The notes beneath the pieces were generated by a model, which had not been told where the DNA came from, did no database searches, and worked only from the letters and a program-made list of their open reading frames with translations. Source: Streptomyces sp. Je 1-369 (GTDB lineage: Bacteria > Actinomycetota > Actinomycetes > Streptomycetales > Streptomycetaceae). Taken from it: a stretch of 64,000 nucleotides of DNA. Positions 23,655 through 31,845 of this stretch are shown here, piece by piece (positions within the stretch are counted from its first letter, which is position 1; every line of letters begins with the position of its first letter). The stretch covers positions 6,684,515 to 6,748,514 of the forward strand of contig NZ_CP101750.1 of assembly GCF_026810505.1 (NCBI RefSeq), in the 5' to 3' direction. Position numbers and translations under genes: made by a program.

Positions 23655-24839
23655 ATGAGCACCGGCCCCGGTCCTGGCCCCACGGAGCCCGGACAGCAAA
23701 CCCTTTTCGAATGGTCGGACACCGTCCCCGAGGCCGCCGAGCCCACGCCGGGCCCCGCCTTCCGGGACAGCCCCGAGGCCCGCCGCATGCTCGACGTGCG
23801 CGAGGTCTACGCGGAGCCCGCCGCCCTCGACTCCCCGCGCGGTCAGCAGATCATGAGCCGGCTATCGCCGGACGTACGGGTGACCGAGGTCGAAGGGCAC
23901 TGGCGCATCCCCTCCCTGCACGGCAACGACGGCAACATCGGCCGGTGGGTGCGGATCAAGACGGAGACGCTCGTCCTCGGCGTCAAGCACACGCTCGCCA
24001 CCCGCCCCAACGGCCGCTCCGCCGACTGGATCGCCCCGGGCGCCTCCAACGGCTGCGCGATGGCCTGCGCCTACTGCTACGTGCCGCGCCGCAAGGGCTT
24101 CGCCAACCCCATCACGCTGTTCACCAACATCGAGGCGATCGTCGCCCACGTCCAGCGCCACGTACGGACCCAGGGTCCGAAGACCGAGCCCAACCAGTGC
24201 GACCCGCACGCGTGGGTCTACGACATCGGCGAGAACGGTGACTGTTCCGTCGACGCCCTGGTCAGCGACAACACAGCCGACCTCGTCGCCGCGTTCCGGT
24301 CCATGCCGACCGCCAAGGCCTCCTTCGCGACCAAGTTCGTCAATCCGGATCTGCTCGCACTCGACCCGCGGGGGCGTACGCGGGTGCGGTTCTCCGTCAT
24401 GCCAGCCGACGACGCGCGGCTCCTCGACATCCGCACCAGCCCGGTCGCCGAGCGGATCGCCGCGGCCGCCGACTTCCTCGACGCGGGGTACGAGGTCCAC
24501 TTCAACCTGTCGCCCGTCGTACTGCGCCCAGGATGGCAGCGGGACTGGGCCGAGCTGCTCATCCACCTCGACGACGTCCTGCCCGCCCGCGTGAAGGAGC
24601 AGGCTGCCGCCGAGATCATCATGCTGACCCACAACGAAGGGCTGCACGAGGTCAACCTGGGCTGGCACCCCAAGGCCGAAGAGGTGCTCTGGCAGCCGGA
24701 CGCGCAGGAGACCAAGCGGTCGCAGAACGGGGCCCTCAACGTCCGCTACTCCCAGGACATCAAGCGGCAGGCCCTGGCCCGCCTCCAGCAGCTCGTGGAG
24801 GCACACGCGCCCTGGCTGCGGATCCGGTACGCCTTCTGA
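23655..24839 (+). CDS. Spore photoproduct lyase family radical SAM protein
   Basis: 394 residues. The radical-SAM cysteines are C134, C138 and C141 in NGCAMACAYCYVPRRKGF, with the CxxxCxxC spacing. A C-terminal LRPGWQRDWAELLIHLDDVLP ... IIMLTHNEGLHEVNLGWHPKAEEVLW region matches SplB-like proteins. Characterised SplB reverses the 5-thyminyl-5,6-dihydrothymine UV lesion in spore DNA. In Streptomyces the lesion is not established, so repair of UV damage in aerial spores is inference. The ATG at 23655 follows CAGGAAAGAGC. The DUF2945 and DUF3140 genes lie immediately upstream, consistent with a stress or DNA-repair unit. Confidence 0.88.
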   Translation: MSTGPGPGPTEPGQQTLFEWSDTVPEAAEPTPGPAFRDSPEARRMLDVREVYAEPAALDSPRGQQIMSRLSPDVRVTEVEGHWRIPSLHGNDGNIGRWVRIKTETLVLGVKHTLATRPNGRSADWIAPGASNGCAMACAYCYVPRRKGFANPITLFTNIEAIVAHVQRHVRTQGPKTEPNQCDPHAWVYDIGENGDCSVDALVSDNTADLVAAFRSMPTAKASFATKFVNPDLLALDPRGRTRVRFSVMPADDARLLDIRTSPVAERIAAAADFLDAGYEVHFNLSPVVLRPGWQRDWAELLIHLDDVLPARVKEQAAAEIIMLTHNEGLHEVNLGWHPKAEEVLWQPDAQETKRSQNGALNVRYSQDIKRQALARLQQLVEAHAPWLRIRYAF

Positions 24840-24991
24840 CCACGTCGAAACTGATCGGGAGAGGAGGATCGTTACGTCTCTCACGTACGGGTGAAATGGG
24901 GCGTATCGGGACGGAGGGTTGGGGAGTCACTGGGCGGCTCGCGTTGCTCGTCGAGCCGCAGGCAACTCAGCTCACAGGAAAGAGAGTTCAC

Positions 24992-25189
24992 ATGCGCCGC
25001 TCCGCCGCCGTCATCCTCGGTGCCTTCACGCTGCTGGGGGTCCTCGCGGTGCCCGCCAGTGCCGTGCCGGACCCCGTCACGACCATCGACTGCCTGACCC
25101 AGGCGGCGGGTGACGTCACGTCCCTCGTCGACCCGGCGAGCCCCGGTGTCCCCGCGGAGGTGCCGGGCGCGGCGTGCCTCGCTCCGTGA
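24992..25189 (+). CDS. Small secreted protein with signal peptide
   Basis: 65 residues. MRRSAAVILGAFTLLGVLAVPASAVPDP is a typical Sec signal peptide with an ASA cleavage site, leaving a mature peptide of about 40 residues with two cysteines (DCLTQ and ACLAP), perhaps a disulfide. The ATG has AGGAAAGAG upstream. It lies in a group of three tiny secreted-protein genes and is followed by a strong hairpin terminator. Function is unknown; a cell-surface or spore-coat role is possible. It is not a chaplin. Confidence 0.75.
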   Translation: MRRSAAVILGAFTLLGVLAVPASAVPDPVTTIDCLTQAAGDVTSLVDPASPGVPAEVPGAACLAP

Positions 25190-25232
25190 CGATCTGAAGC
25201 CGAGGCCACCCGGGGGGCGGGGGAGATGGTGT

Positions 25233-25268
25233 GGGAGGGAGGCGGCCCGGACGGGGTGCCTCCCTCCC
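25233..25268. terminator. Bidirectional hairpin terminator
   Basis: GGGAGGGAGGC (25233-25243) and GCCTCCCTCCC (25258-25268) form a perfect 11-base stem with a 14-base loop. The hairpin lies between convergent small secreted-protein genes ending at 25189 and 25295, so it can stop transcription from both sides. Confidence 0.8.
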
Positions 25269-25294
25269 AACCCCCTGAACGGCGGTTCAGGTTC

Positions 25295-25522
25295 TCAGCC
25301 GCCCCACCGGTAACCGTCGCCGAAGAGGAGGGTGTGCTCCAGGACGTCCTCCATCGGGTCGTCGATCTGGCCCGTGTTGATCAGCGCGACCACGGGTGCG
25401 TTGTGCGAGTTCTCGTGCGTCTCGTCGGCGTGCGCCGTGCCGGAGCACAGGACGGCCGGTGCGGCCGCCACGGCCGCGACCAGAGTCCAGCGGGACATCT
25501 TCTGCACCCAATTGCCGTTCAC
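25295..25522 (-). CDS. Small secreted His/Asp-rich protein
   Basis: 75 residues. The GTG at 25522 is preceded by GGAGG. After VNGNWVQKMSRWTLVAAVAAAPAVLCSGTAHADE (signal peptide, likely cleaved near AHA) the mature part reads HENSHNAPVVALINTGQIDDPMEDVLEHTLLFGDGYRWGG, about 40 residues. An alternative lipoprotein reading at the internal cysteine lacks a good lipobox. The family is not recognised, but the even composition and clear signal peptide support a real gene. It is divergent from the third small secreted gene. Confidence 0.72.
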   Translation of the reverse strand: MNGNWVQKMSRWTLVAAVAAAPAVLCSGTAHADETHENSHNAPVVALINTGQIDDPMEDVLEHTLLFGDGYRWGG

Positions 25523-25690
25523 TGCGGCCTCCTTGGAGCGTGTGCTTACGGGCCGTCGATCGCGGCCCGCTCGCCGGGTGTAACCCGGGCACGCTCGGGA
25601 GGTCACCGATCGTCACCGACGATCATACGAACGGGTTGTCGCCGTCCGTCGCCCGAATGACCCAATCCCCTTAACCCGTAAGGCTTCTGT

Positions 25691-25888
25691 ATGTTCCGTC
25701 ACGCTCTGGCTCTCGCTCTCGTCGCCCTCGCCGCTGGTACAGGACCGGCCCTGGCGGCCACCGGCCCGGCCAATCCCGGCCCGCTGCCCCTGCCGCTCCC
25801 CGTCACCGACACCGTCGTCAACGAGGGGGTCTCGGTCGAGGGGCCGCTGATCAACAACGTCGGCCTGCCGACCCTGCTGGGACGGTGA
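25691..25888 (+). CDS. Small secreted Pro/Leu-rich protein
   Basis: 65 residues. The signal peptide is MFRHALALALVALAAGTGPALAATG, with mature sequence PLPLPLPVTDTVVNEGVSVEGPLINNVGLPTLLGR. The mature chain is hydrophobic and could assemble on surfaces, as small hydrophobins do, but it lacks cysteines and chaplin motifs. Only a short AAGG precedes the ATG. In the 168-base divergent region upstream there are two small inverted repeats, GATCGTC-ACC-GACGATC (25608-25624) and CCGGGT-GTA-ACCCGG (25574-25588), which may be regulator sites for this pair. Confidence 0.68.
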   Translation: MFRHALALALVALAAGTGPALAATGPANPGPLPLPLPVTDTVVNEGVSVEGPLINNVGLPTLLGR

Positions 25889-25897
25889 ATCAGGCGG

Positions 25898-26539
25898 TCA
25901 GGCGCGGAGCTCCGGCGGGATGCCGGTCCAGCGCAGCTCCTCGGGCAGGTGCCGCATGTCGTTGTAGAACACCAGCGAGGCCGGGCGGCCCGGGGTGTAG
26001 CGGATGACCGTCAGGGCCGCGTTGCAGTGGTTCAGGCCGAGCCAGCGTGCCGGCGGGGCGTCGAGTGCGGCGCGGACCAGCCATGCCGTCAGGAAGTTGT
26101 GCGTGACGAGGAGTTCGTGGCGCGGCTCGTCGCCGGGGAGGGGGCCGGTGAAGCGGGACAGCGCCTCGGCGGCGAGCGCGGGGCCGTTCTCGCGTTCCGC
26201 CTCGGGGAACTGTGCCAGGCGCTCCAGCGTCGCGTCGGCCGTCTCGCGGGGCAGCTCCTCCTTGTGCGGGATGTAGGGGATGTAGTCGCCCGCCGGGGCC
26301 GAGCGGATCAGCGGGGGGTTGCTGTCGAGCGCTTCGGATATCAGGGTCGCGGTCTGTTCGGCCCGGGGGAGCGGGCCGTGGTGGATCGCCGCGAACGGGA
26401 TGCCGCGGAGTCGCTCGCCGAGCAGGGCCGCCTGTCGGCGGCCTCCCGGCGTCAGTCCGCTCTCGTCGGGCGTGGCCTCGCCGTGCCGGGTGACGTAGAG
26501 GTGGCGAGTGGACGTCTCGTCGGTCGTCGGAGTGATCAT
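25898..26539 (-). CDS. Histidine phosphatase superfamily protein
   Basis: 213 residues. R18-H19-G20-E21 in YVTRHGEATPDE is the phosphohistidine loop; LGERLRGIPFAAIHHGPLPRAEQTATLI supplies the second catalytic arginine, and ELLVTHNFLTAWLVRAAL gives the late histidine. The family includes phosphoglycerate mutase-like phosphatases acting on small phosphorylated metabolites; the substrate is unknown. The ATG at 26539 was chosen at the start of the conserved domain; the frame is open 40 codons further upstream, and no strong ribosome site was seen. It is divergent from the M20 amidohydrolase gene. Confidence 0.87.
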   Translation of the reverse strand: MITPTTDETSTRHLYVTRHGEATPDESGLTPGGRRQAALLGERLRGIPFAAIHHGPLPRAEQTATLISEALDSNPPLIRSAPAGDYIPYIPHKEELPRETADATLERLAQFPEAERENGPALAAEALSRFTGPLPGDEPRHELLVTHNFLTAWLVRAALDAPPARWLGLNHCNAALTVIRYTPGRPASLVFYNDMRHLPEELRWTGIPPELRA

Positions 26540-26643
26540 GAGGGCAGGGACGCCCCCGCGTTCCCTGCCGGTTCCGTTCGTGCTGCACGGACCTTGCGAA
26601 ACCGTACGTAAGGTGGCGGGACACCACAGAAGAGGAGCGTGAC

Positions 26644-27900
26644 ATGTCCGCCGCCGCACGGAGTTCTTCCGCCCTGCTGGGCCTCGACGCCATCAAGGGT
26701 GACCTCGCCGCTCTCTACCGCGACCTGCACGCCCACCCCGAACTGTCCTTCGCCGAGCACCGCACCGCGGCCGAAGTCGCCCGCCGCGTGGAGTCGTACG
26801 GGTACGAGGTCACGACCGGCGTCGGGCGCACCGGCGTGGTCGCCGTCCTGGAGAACGGTGCGGGGCCGACCGTCCTGCTGCGCGCGGACTTCGACGGGCT
26901 GCCGGTGACCGAGCGCACCGGGCTGCCGTACGCCTCCGTGAACGAGGGCGTGATGCACGCGTGCGGGCACGACATGCACGTCACGTGTCTGCTGGGCGCG
27001 CTGAGGCTGCTGGCGGACGCCCGCGCCGACTGGGCGGGCCGGATCGTCGGCGTCTTCCAGCCCGCGGAGGAGGTCGCGAAGGGCGCGCAGGCGATGGTCG
27101 GGGACGACTTCTACGCGCGGTTCGGTGTGCCGGACGTCGTGCTCGGGCAGCACGTCGCGCCGCTGCCCGCGGGGATGATCGGCGCGCACCCGGGGCCCGC
27201 CTTCGCGGCGACCGACTCCCTGCGCGTGCGGATGTTCGGCAAGGGCGCGCACGGTTCGCGGCCCGAGGCGTCGATCGACCCCGTGGTGATGGCCGCCGCG
27301 ACGGTGCTGCGGCTGCAGACGATCGTGTCCCGGGAGATCTCGGGCGCCGAGACGGCCGTGGTGACCGTCGGCTCGCTCCAGGCGGGCACGAAGGACAACA
27401 TCATTCCCGACGAGGCCGAGCTGAAGATCAACATCCGGTCGTACACGCCCGAGGTCCGTACGAAGGTCCTCGCCGCCGTCGAACGCATCGTCAAGGGCGA
27501 GGCGGCCACGGCGGGCGCGGAGCGGGAGCCCGAGATCACGGAGATCGACTCGTTCCCCGTGCTCGACAACGACGCCGACGCGGTGGCGAGGACGATGGCC
27601 GCAGTCGGCGCGGTGATCGGCGAGAACCGTGTCTTCGATCCCGGACCGGTCACCGGCAGCGAGGACGTCGGGTACTTCGCGACCTCCGCCGACCGCGAAG
27701 TGCCCCTCTGCTACTGGCTGTTCGGCGGCGCCGATCCCGCGGAGGTCGCCGTGGCCCAGCAGGCGGGGACCTTCGAGCGGGACATCCCCTCCAACCACTC
27801 GCCGTTCTTCGCCCCGGTGATCGAGCCGACCCTCACCACCGGGGTCACGGCGCTGACGGCGGGCGCGCTGGCGTGGCTGGGCGGCCGACCGTCGCGGTGA
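26644..27900 (+). CDS. M20 family metallo-amidohydrolase (hippurate hydrolase-like)
   Basis: 418 residues. Motifs of the M20D amidohydrolases: LHAHPELSFAEHRTA at the N-terminus, LLRADFDGLPV, MHACGHDMHVTCLLG (metal ligands), VFQPAEEVAKGAQAMV with the catalytic glutamates, and a C-terminal PVTGSEDVGYFA ligand region. Such enzymes hydrolyse N-acyl amino acids, hippurate or indole-3-acetyl conjugates, using a di-metal centre. No signal peptide is present. The ATG follows GAGGAGCGTGAC. It converges with cobN, with 28 bases between the stops. Confidence 0.92.
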   Translation: MSAAARSSSALLGLDAIKGDLAALYRDLHAHPELSFAEHRTAAEVARRVESYGYEVTTGVGRTGVVAVLENGAGPTVLLRADFDGLPVTERTGLPYASVNEGVMHACGHDMHVTCLLGALRLLADARADWAGRIVGVFQPAEEVAKGAQAMVGDDFYARFGVPDVVLGQHVAPLPAGMIGAHPGPAFAATDSLRVRMFGKGAHGSRPEASIDPVVMAAATVLRLQTIVSREISGAETAVVTVGSLQAGTKDNIIPDEAELKINIRSYTPEVRTKVLAAVERIVKGEAATAGAEREPEITEIDSFPVLDNDADAVARTMAAVGAVIGENRVFDPGPVTGSEDVGYFATSADREVPLCYWLFGGADPAEVAVAQQAGTFERDIPSNHSPFFAPVIEPTLTTGVTALTAGALAWLGGRPSR

Positions 27901-27928
27901 CGGCCGGCCTCAGGGGGCCGACGGGGGC

Positions 27929-30900
27929 TCAGCCCTCGTCGCCGCCGTCCTCCAGGTTGCCCTCGGTCTCCAGGTACGCCTGCCGCAGCGCTTCCAGCAC
28001 CGCCGGGTCCGGCTTCGCCCACATGCCGCGCGACTCCGCCTCCAGGAGGCGCTCCGCGATGCCGTGCAGGGCCCACGGGTTGGCCTTCTGGAGGAACTCG
28101 CGGTTGGTCGGGTCCAGGACGTACGTCTCGGTGAGCTTGTCGTACATCCAGTCGGCGACGACGCCCGTCGTGGCGTCGTACCCGAACAAGTAGTCCACGG
28201 TCGCGGCGAGTTCGAAGGCACCCTTGTAGCCGTGGCGGCGCATCGCCTCGATCCACTTCGGGTTGACCACACGCGCACGGAAGACGCGGCTGGTCTCCTC
28301 GACGAGCGTGCGGGTGCGGACCGTCTCGGGGCGGGTCGAGTCGCCGATGTACGCCTCCGGGGCCGTGCCCCGCAGCGCGCGCACGGTCGCCACCATGCCG
28401 CCGTGGTACTGGAAGTAGTCGTCCGAGTCCGCGATGTCGTGCTCGCGGGTGTCCGTGTTCTTCGCGGCCACCGCGATGCGCTTGTAGGCCGTCTCCATCT
28501 CGGCGCGCGCCGGGCGGCCTTCGAGACCGCGGCCGTACGCGTAACCGCCCCACACCGTGTAGACCTCGGCGAGGTCCGCGTCGGTGCGCCAGTCGCGGGA
28601 GTCGATGAGCTGGAGCAGACCCGCGCCGTACGTGCCGGGGCGCGAACCGAAGATGCGGGTGGTGGCCCGGCGCTCGTCGCCGTGCTCGGCGAGGTCGGCC
28701 TGGGCGTGGGCGCGCACGTAGTTGCGGTCGGCGGGCTCGTCCAGGGAGGCGGCGAGCCGCACCGCGTCGTCGAGCAGGCCGATCGTGTGCGGGAACGCGT
28801 CGCGGAAGAAGCCCGAGATGCGCAGCGTCACGTCGATGCGCGGGCGGCCCAGCTCCTCGTACGGGATGGCCTCGAGGCCCGTCACACGGCGGGACGCGTC
28901 GTCCCAGACCGGGCGGATGCCGAGCAGCGCCATCGCTTCGGCGACGTCGTCGCCCGCGGTGCGCATCGCGCTCGTGCCCCACAGGGACAGGCCCACGGAG
29001 GTCGGGTACGTGCCGTCGTTGTCCTGCGTGTACCGCTCCACGAGAGAGTCGGCGAGCGCCTGGCCCGTCTCCCACGCCAGGCGGGAGGGGACGGCCTTCG
29101 GGTCGACCGAGTAGAAGTTGCGGCCGGTCGGCAGGACGTTGACCAGGCCGCGCAGCGGCGATCCGGACGGGCCCGCGGGGACGAAGCCGCCGTTCAGGGC
29201 GTGCACGGCGTGGTCGAGCTCGGCGGTGGTCGCCGCGAGGCGCGGCACGACCTCGCGGGCCGCGAACTCCAGGATCGCGGCGACCTGCTCGCCGTGGTCC
29301 GCGGCCACGGAGGCCACGGCCGCCGGGTCCCAGTCCGCGTCGTCCATCGCCTGGACCAGCGCGCGCGCCGTGGCCTCGGCCTCGTCGGCCGTCACACGCG
29401 TCGCTGCCGACTCGTCGAGGCCGAGGGCCTCCCGCAGACCCGGCAGCGCGGTCGTGCCGCCCCAGATCTGGCGGGCGCGCAGCACCGCGAGGACGAGGTT
29501 GACGCGGTCGGCGCCGGCCGGCGGGTTGCCGAGGACGTGCAGACCGTCGCGGATCTGCATGTCCTTGATCTCGCAGAGCCAGCCGTCGACGTGGAGCAGG
29601 AAGTCGTCGAAGCCGTCGTCGTCCGGGCGCTGTTCGAGGCCCAGGTCGTGGTCGAGCTTCGCAGCCTGGATGAGCGTCCAGATCTGCGCGCGGATCGCCG
29701 GGAGCTTCGCCGGGTCCATGGAGCTGATCTGCGCGTACTCGTCGAGGAGCTGCTCCAGGCGCGCGATGTCGCCGTAGGAGTCGGCGCGCGCCATCGGCGG
29801 CACCAGGTGGTCGATGAGCGTGGCGTGGACGCGGCGCTTGGCCTGCGTGCCCTCGCCCGGGTCGTTGACCAGGAAGGGGTAGACCAGCGGCAGGTCCCCG
29901 AGCGCGGCGTCGGGACCGCAGGCCGCCGAGAGGCCCGCGTTCTTGCCGGGCAGCCACTCCAGGTTGCCGTGCTTGCCGAGGTGGATCATCGCGTCCGCGC
30001 CGAAGCCGTTGTCGGCGGCGGGCGCCGCGATCCACCGGTACGCCGCCAAGTAGTGGTGCGACGGCGGCAGATCGGGGTCGTGGTAGATCGCGATGGGGTT
30101 CTCGCCGAAGCCGCGCGGCGGCTGGATGAGGATGAGCAGGTTCTCGCGGCGCAGCGCCGCGAGGACGATGTCGCCCTCCGGGTCGCCGCCCTGGCCCACG
30201 CGGGACCGGTCGAGGAACATCTCGCCGGGCGGCGGGCCCCAGTGCTGCTCGACGGAGTCGCGCAGCTCCTGCGGCAGCGTCGCGTACCACCGTTTGTAGT
30301 CGGCGGCGGGGATGCGCACCGGGTTGGCGGCGAGCTGCTCCTCGGTGAGCCAGTCCTGGTCGTGGCCGCCCGCGTCGATGAGCGCGCGGATCAGCTCGTC
30401 GCCGTCGCCGGAGACCAGACCGGGGATGTCGGCCTCGGGGCCGAAGTCGTACCCCTCGGCGCGGAGTCGGCGCAGCAGCTCGACGGCGGACGCCGGGGTG
30501 TCAAGGCCGACCGCGTTGCCGATGCGGGAGTGCTTCGTCGGGTACGCGGAAAGCACCAGGGCGAGGCGCTTGTCGGCGGCCGGGATGTGCTTGAGGCGTG
30601 CGTGGCGTACGGCGATACCGGCGACGCGGGCCGCGCGCTCGGCGTCGGCGACGTACGCGGGAAGGCCGTCCTCGTCGATCTCCTTGAAGGAGAAGGGGAC
30701 GGTGATGAGGCGGCCGTCGAACTCCGGCACCGCGATCTGGCTCGCGGCGTCGAGCGGCGAGACGCCCTCGTCGTTCTCCTCCCAGGCCGAGCGCGACCCG
30801 GTCAGGCAGAGCGCCTGGAGGATCGGCACGTCGAGGCCGGTCAGCGCGCCCGCGTCCCACGACTCGTCGTCACCGCCCGCGGAGGCCTCGGCGGGCTTGG

Positions 30901-31558
30901 TGCCGCCGGCCGCGAGGACGGTGGTCACGATGGCGTCGGCGGCGCGCAGCTCCTCGATGAGCTCGGGCTCGGGGGCGCGCAGCGACGCCACGTACAGCGG
31001 CAGCGCCCGGGCGCCCGCGTCCTCGATCGCGCCGCACAGCGCGTCCACGAACGCGGTGTTGCCGCTCATGTGGTGGGCGCGGTAGTAGAGCACCGCGACG
31101 GTCGGACCCTCGACGCCGACGCGGGCGGTGCGCTCCAGCGGGCCCCACGACGGGGCGGGGGCCGGCGGCTCGAAGCCGTGGCCGGTGAGCAGCACGGTGT
31201 CGGAGAGGAAGCGGGCCAGCTGCTCCAGGTTCGCGGGACCGCCGTGCGCCAGGTAGGCGTGCGACTCCGCGGCGATGCCGACGGGCACGGTCGAGGAGGC
31301 CATGAGCTGGGCGTCGGGTGCCTGTTCGCCGGTGAGCACGACCACGGGGAGGCCGGTGGCGATGAGCTGGTCAAGGCCGTCCTGCCAGGCGCGGACGCCG
31401 CCGAGGAGGCGTACGACGACGAGGTCGATGCCGTCGAGCAGCGCGGGGAGCTCCCCGAGGTCGAGGCGGGACGGGTTGGCGAACCGGTAGTCGACCGGGC
31501 CTCCCGCCGCGCGGGCGCTGAGCAGGTCGGTGTCGGAGGTCGACAACAGCAGAAGCAT
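27929..31558 (-). CDS. cobN: Cobaltochelatase subunit CobN
   Basis: 1209 residues, the usual length. CobN is the large subunit of the ATP-dependent chelatase that inserts cobalt into hydrogenobyrinate a,c-diamide in the aerobic pathway; the CobS/CobT or ChlI/ChlD-like ATPase partners are not in this window. Seen: YYRAHHMSGNTAFVDAL, RLALVLSAYPTKHSRIGNAVGLDTPAS, IYHDPDLPPSHHYLAAYRWI, DAMIHLGKHGNLEWLPGK, GTYGAGLLQLIDSRDWRTDADLAEVY and the YDATTGVVADWMYDKLTETYV region. The ATG at 31558 (MLLLLSTSDTDL) was chosen because a cobalamin riboswitch lies directly upstream; an apparent extension of 102 codons would run through the riboswitch. It is divergent from cobG. Confidence 0.95.
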   Translation of the reverse strand: MLLLLSTSDTDLLSARAAGGPVDYRFANPSRLDLGELPALLDGIDLVVVRLLGGVRAWQDGLDQLIATGLPVVVLTGEQAPDAQLMASSTVPVGIAAESHAYLAHGGPANLEQLARFLSDTVLLTGHGFEPPAPAPSWGPLERTARVGVEGPTVAVLYYRAHHMSGNTAFVDALCGAIEDAGARALPLYVASLRAPEPELIEELRAADAIVTTVLAAGGTKPAEASAGGDDESWDAGALTGLDVPILQALCLTGSRSAWEENDEGVSPLDAASQIAVPEFDGRLITVPFSFKEIDEDGLPAYVADAERAARVAGIAVRHARLKHIPAADKRLALVLSAYPTKHSRIGNAVGLDTPASAVELLRRLRAEGYDFGPEADIPGLVSGDGDELIRALIDAGGHDQDWLTEEQLAANPVRIPAADYKRWYATLPQELRDSVEQHWGPPPGEMFLDRSRVGQGGDPEGDIVLAALRRENLLILIQPPRGFGENPIAIYHDPDLPPSHHYLAAYRWIAAPAADNGFGADAMIHLGKHGNLEWLPGKNAGLSAACGPDAALGDLPLVYPFLVNDPGEGTQAKRRVHATLIDHLVPPMARADSYGDIARLEQLLDEYAQISSMDPAKLPAIRAQIWTLIQAAKLDHDLGLEQRPDDDGFDDFLLHVDGWLCEIKDMQIRDGLHVLGNPPAGADRVNLVLAVLRARQIWGGTTALPGLREALGLDESAATRVTADEAEATARALVQAMDDADWDPAAVASVAADHGEQVAAILEFAAREVVPRLAATTAELDHAVHALNGGFVPAGPSGSPLRGLVNVLPTGRNFYSVDPKAVPSRLAWETGQALADSLVERYTQDNDGTYPTSVGLSLWGTSAMRTAGDDVAEAMALLGIRPVWDDASRRVTGLEAIPYEELGRPRIDVTLRISGFFRDAFPHTIGLLDDAVRLAASLDEPADRNYVRAHAQADLAEHGDERRATTRIFGSRPGTYGAGLLQLIDSRDWRTDADLAEVYTVWGGYAYGRGLEGRPARAEMETAYKRIAVAAKNTDTREHDIADSDDYFQYHGGMVATVRALRGTAPEAYIGDSTRPETVRTRTLVEETSRVFRARVVNPKWIEAMRRHGYKGAFELAATVDYLFGYDATTGVVADWMYDKLTETYVLDPTNREFLQKANPWALHGIAERLLEAESRGMWAKPDPAVLEALRQAYLETEGNLEDGGDEG

Positions 31559-31604
31559 GCGGGCGCAGGCCTTCCTCGGGGTGTCCGCGCCCCGGGTGGT
31601 CGTA

Positions 31605-31740
31605 TGGACGGCAGGAGTTCCTGGCTCGCCCCACGGGTGGGGCTCACAGTGGCGGGACCGCGCCGGATTCACACCGGGCTTCCTCCCTCGGGTCCTGGTG
31701 GACCCACGCCGTCGCTGGCGTCGACGGACTTCGTAGCCCG
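31605..31740 (-). ncRNA. Cobalamin riboswitch upstream of cobN
   Basis: On the minus strand the conserved elements occur in order: GGAAGCCCGGTGTGAATCC, then GCGGTCCCGCCACTGTGA (together 31643-31685) and the B12 box GCCAGGAACTCCTGCC (31610-31626). The outer limits are approximate. It ends about 50 bases before the cobN ATG, so adenosylcobalamin binding probably blocks translation or transcription of cobN. No similar element was found before the other corrin genes here. Confidence 0.93.
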
Positions 31741-31845
31741 CCGCCTGCATAGTAAGTCCTGCCCGCGCTCCGCGGTGCGGCCACCTGCCAGGACGGTCCG
31801 GCTCGGGAGGCGACCGGCCGGATCCGCGTGGGTATGCTCGCCGCC

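Noticed and set aside
27711..30290. 859-residue minus-strand frame
   Set aside because: Overlaps cobN in another frame, with Arg/Pro/Gly-rich shadow composition.
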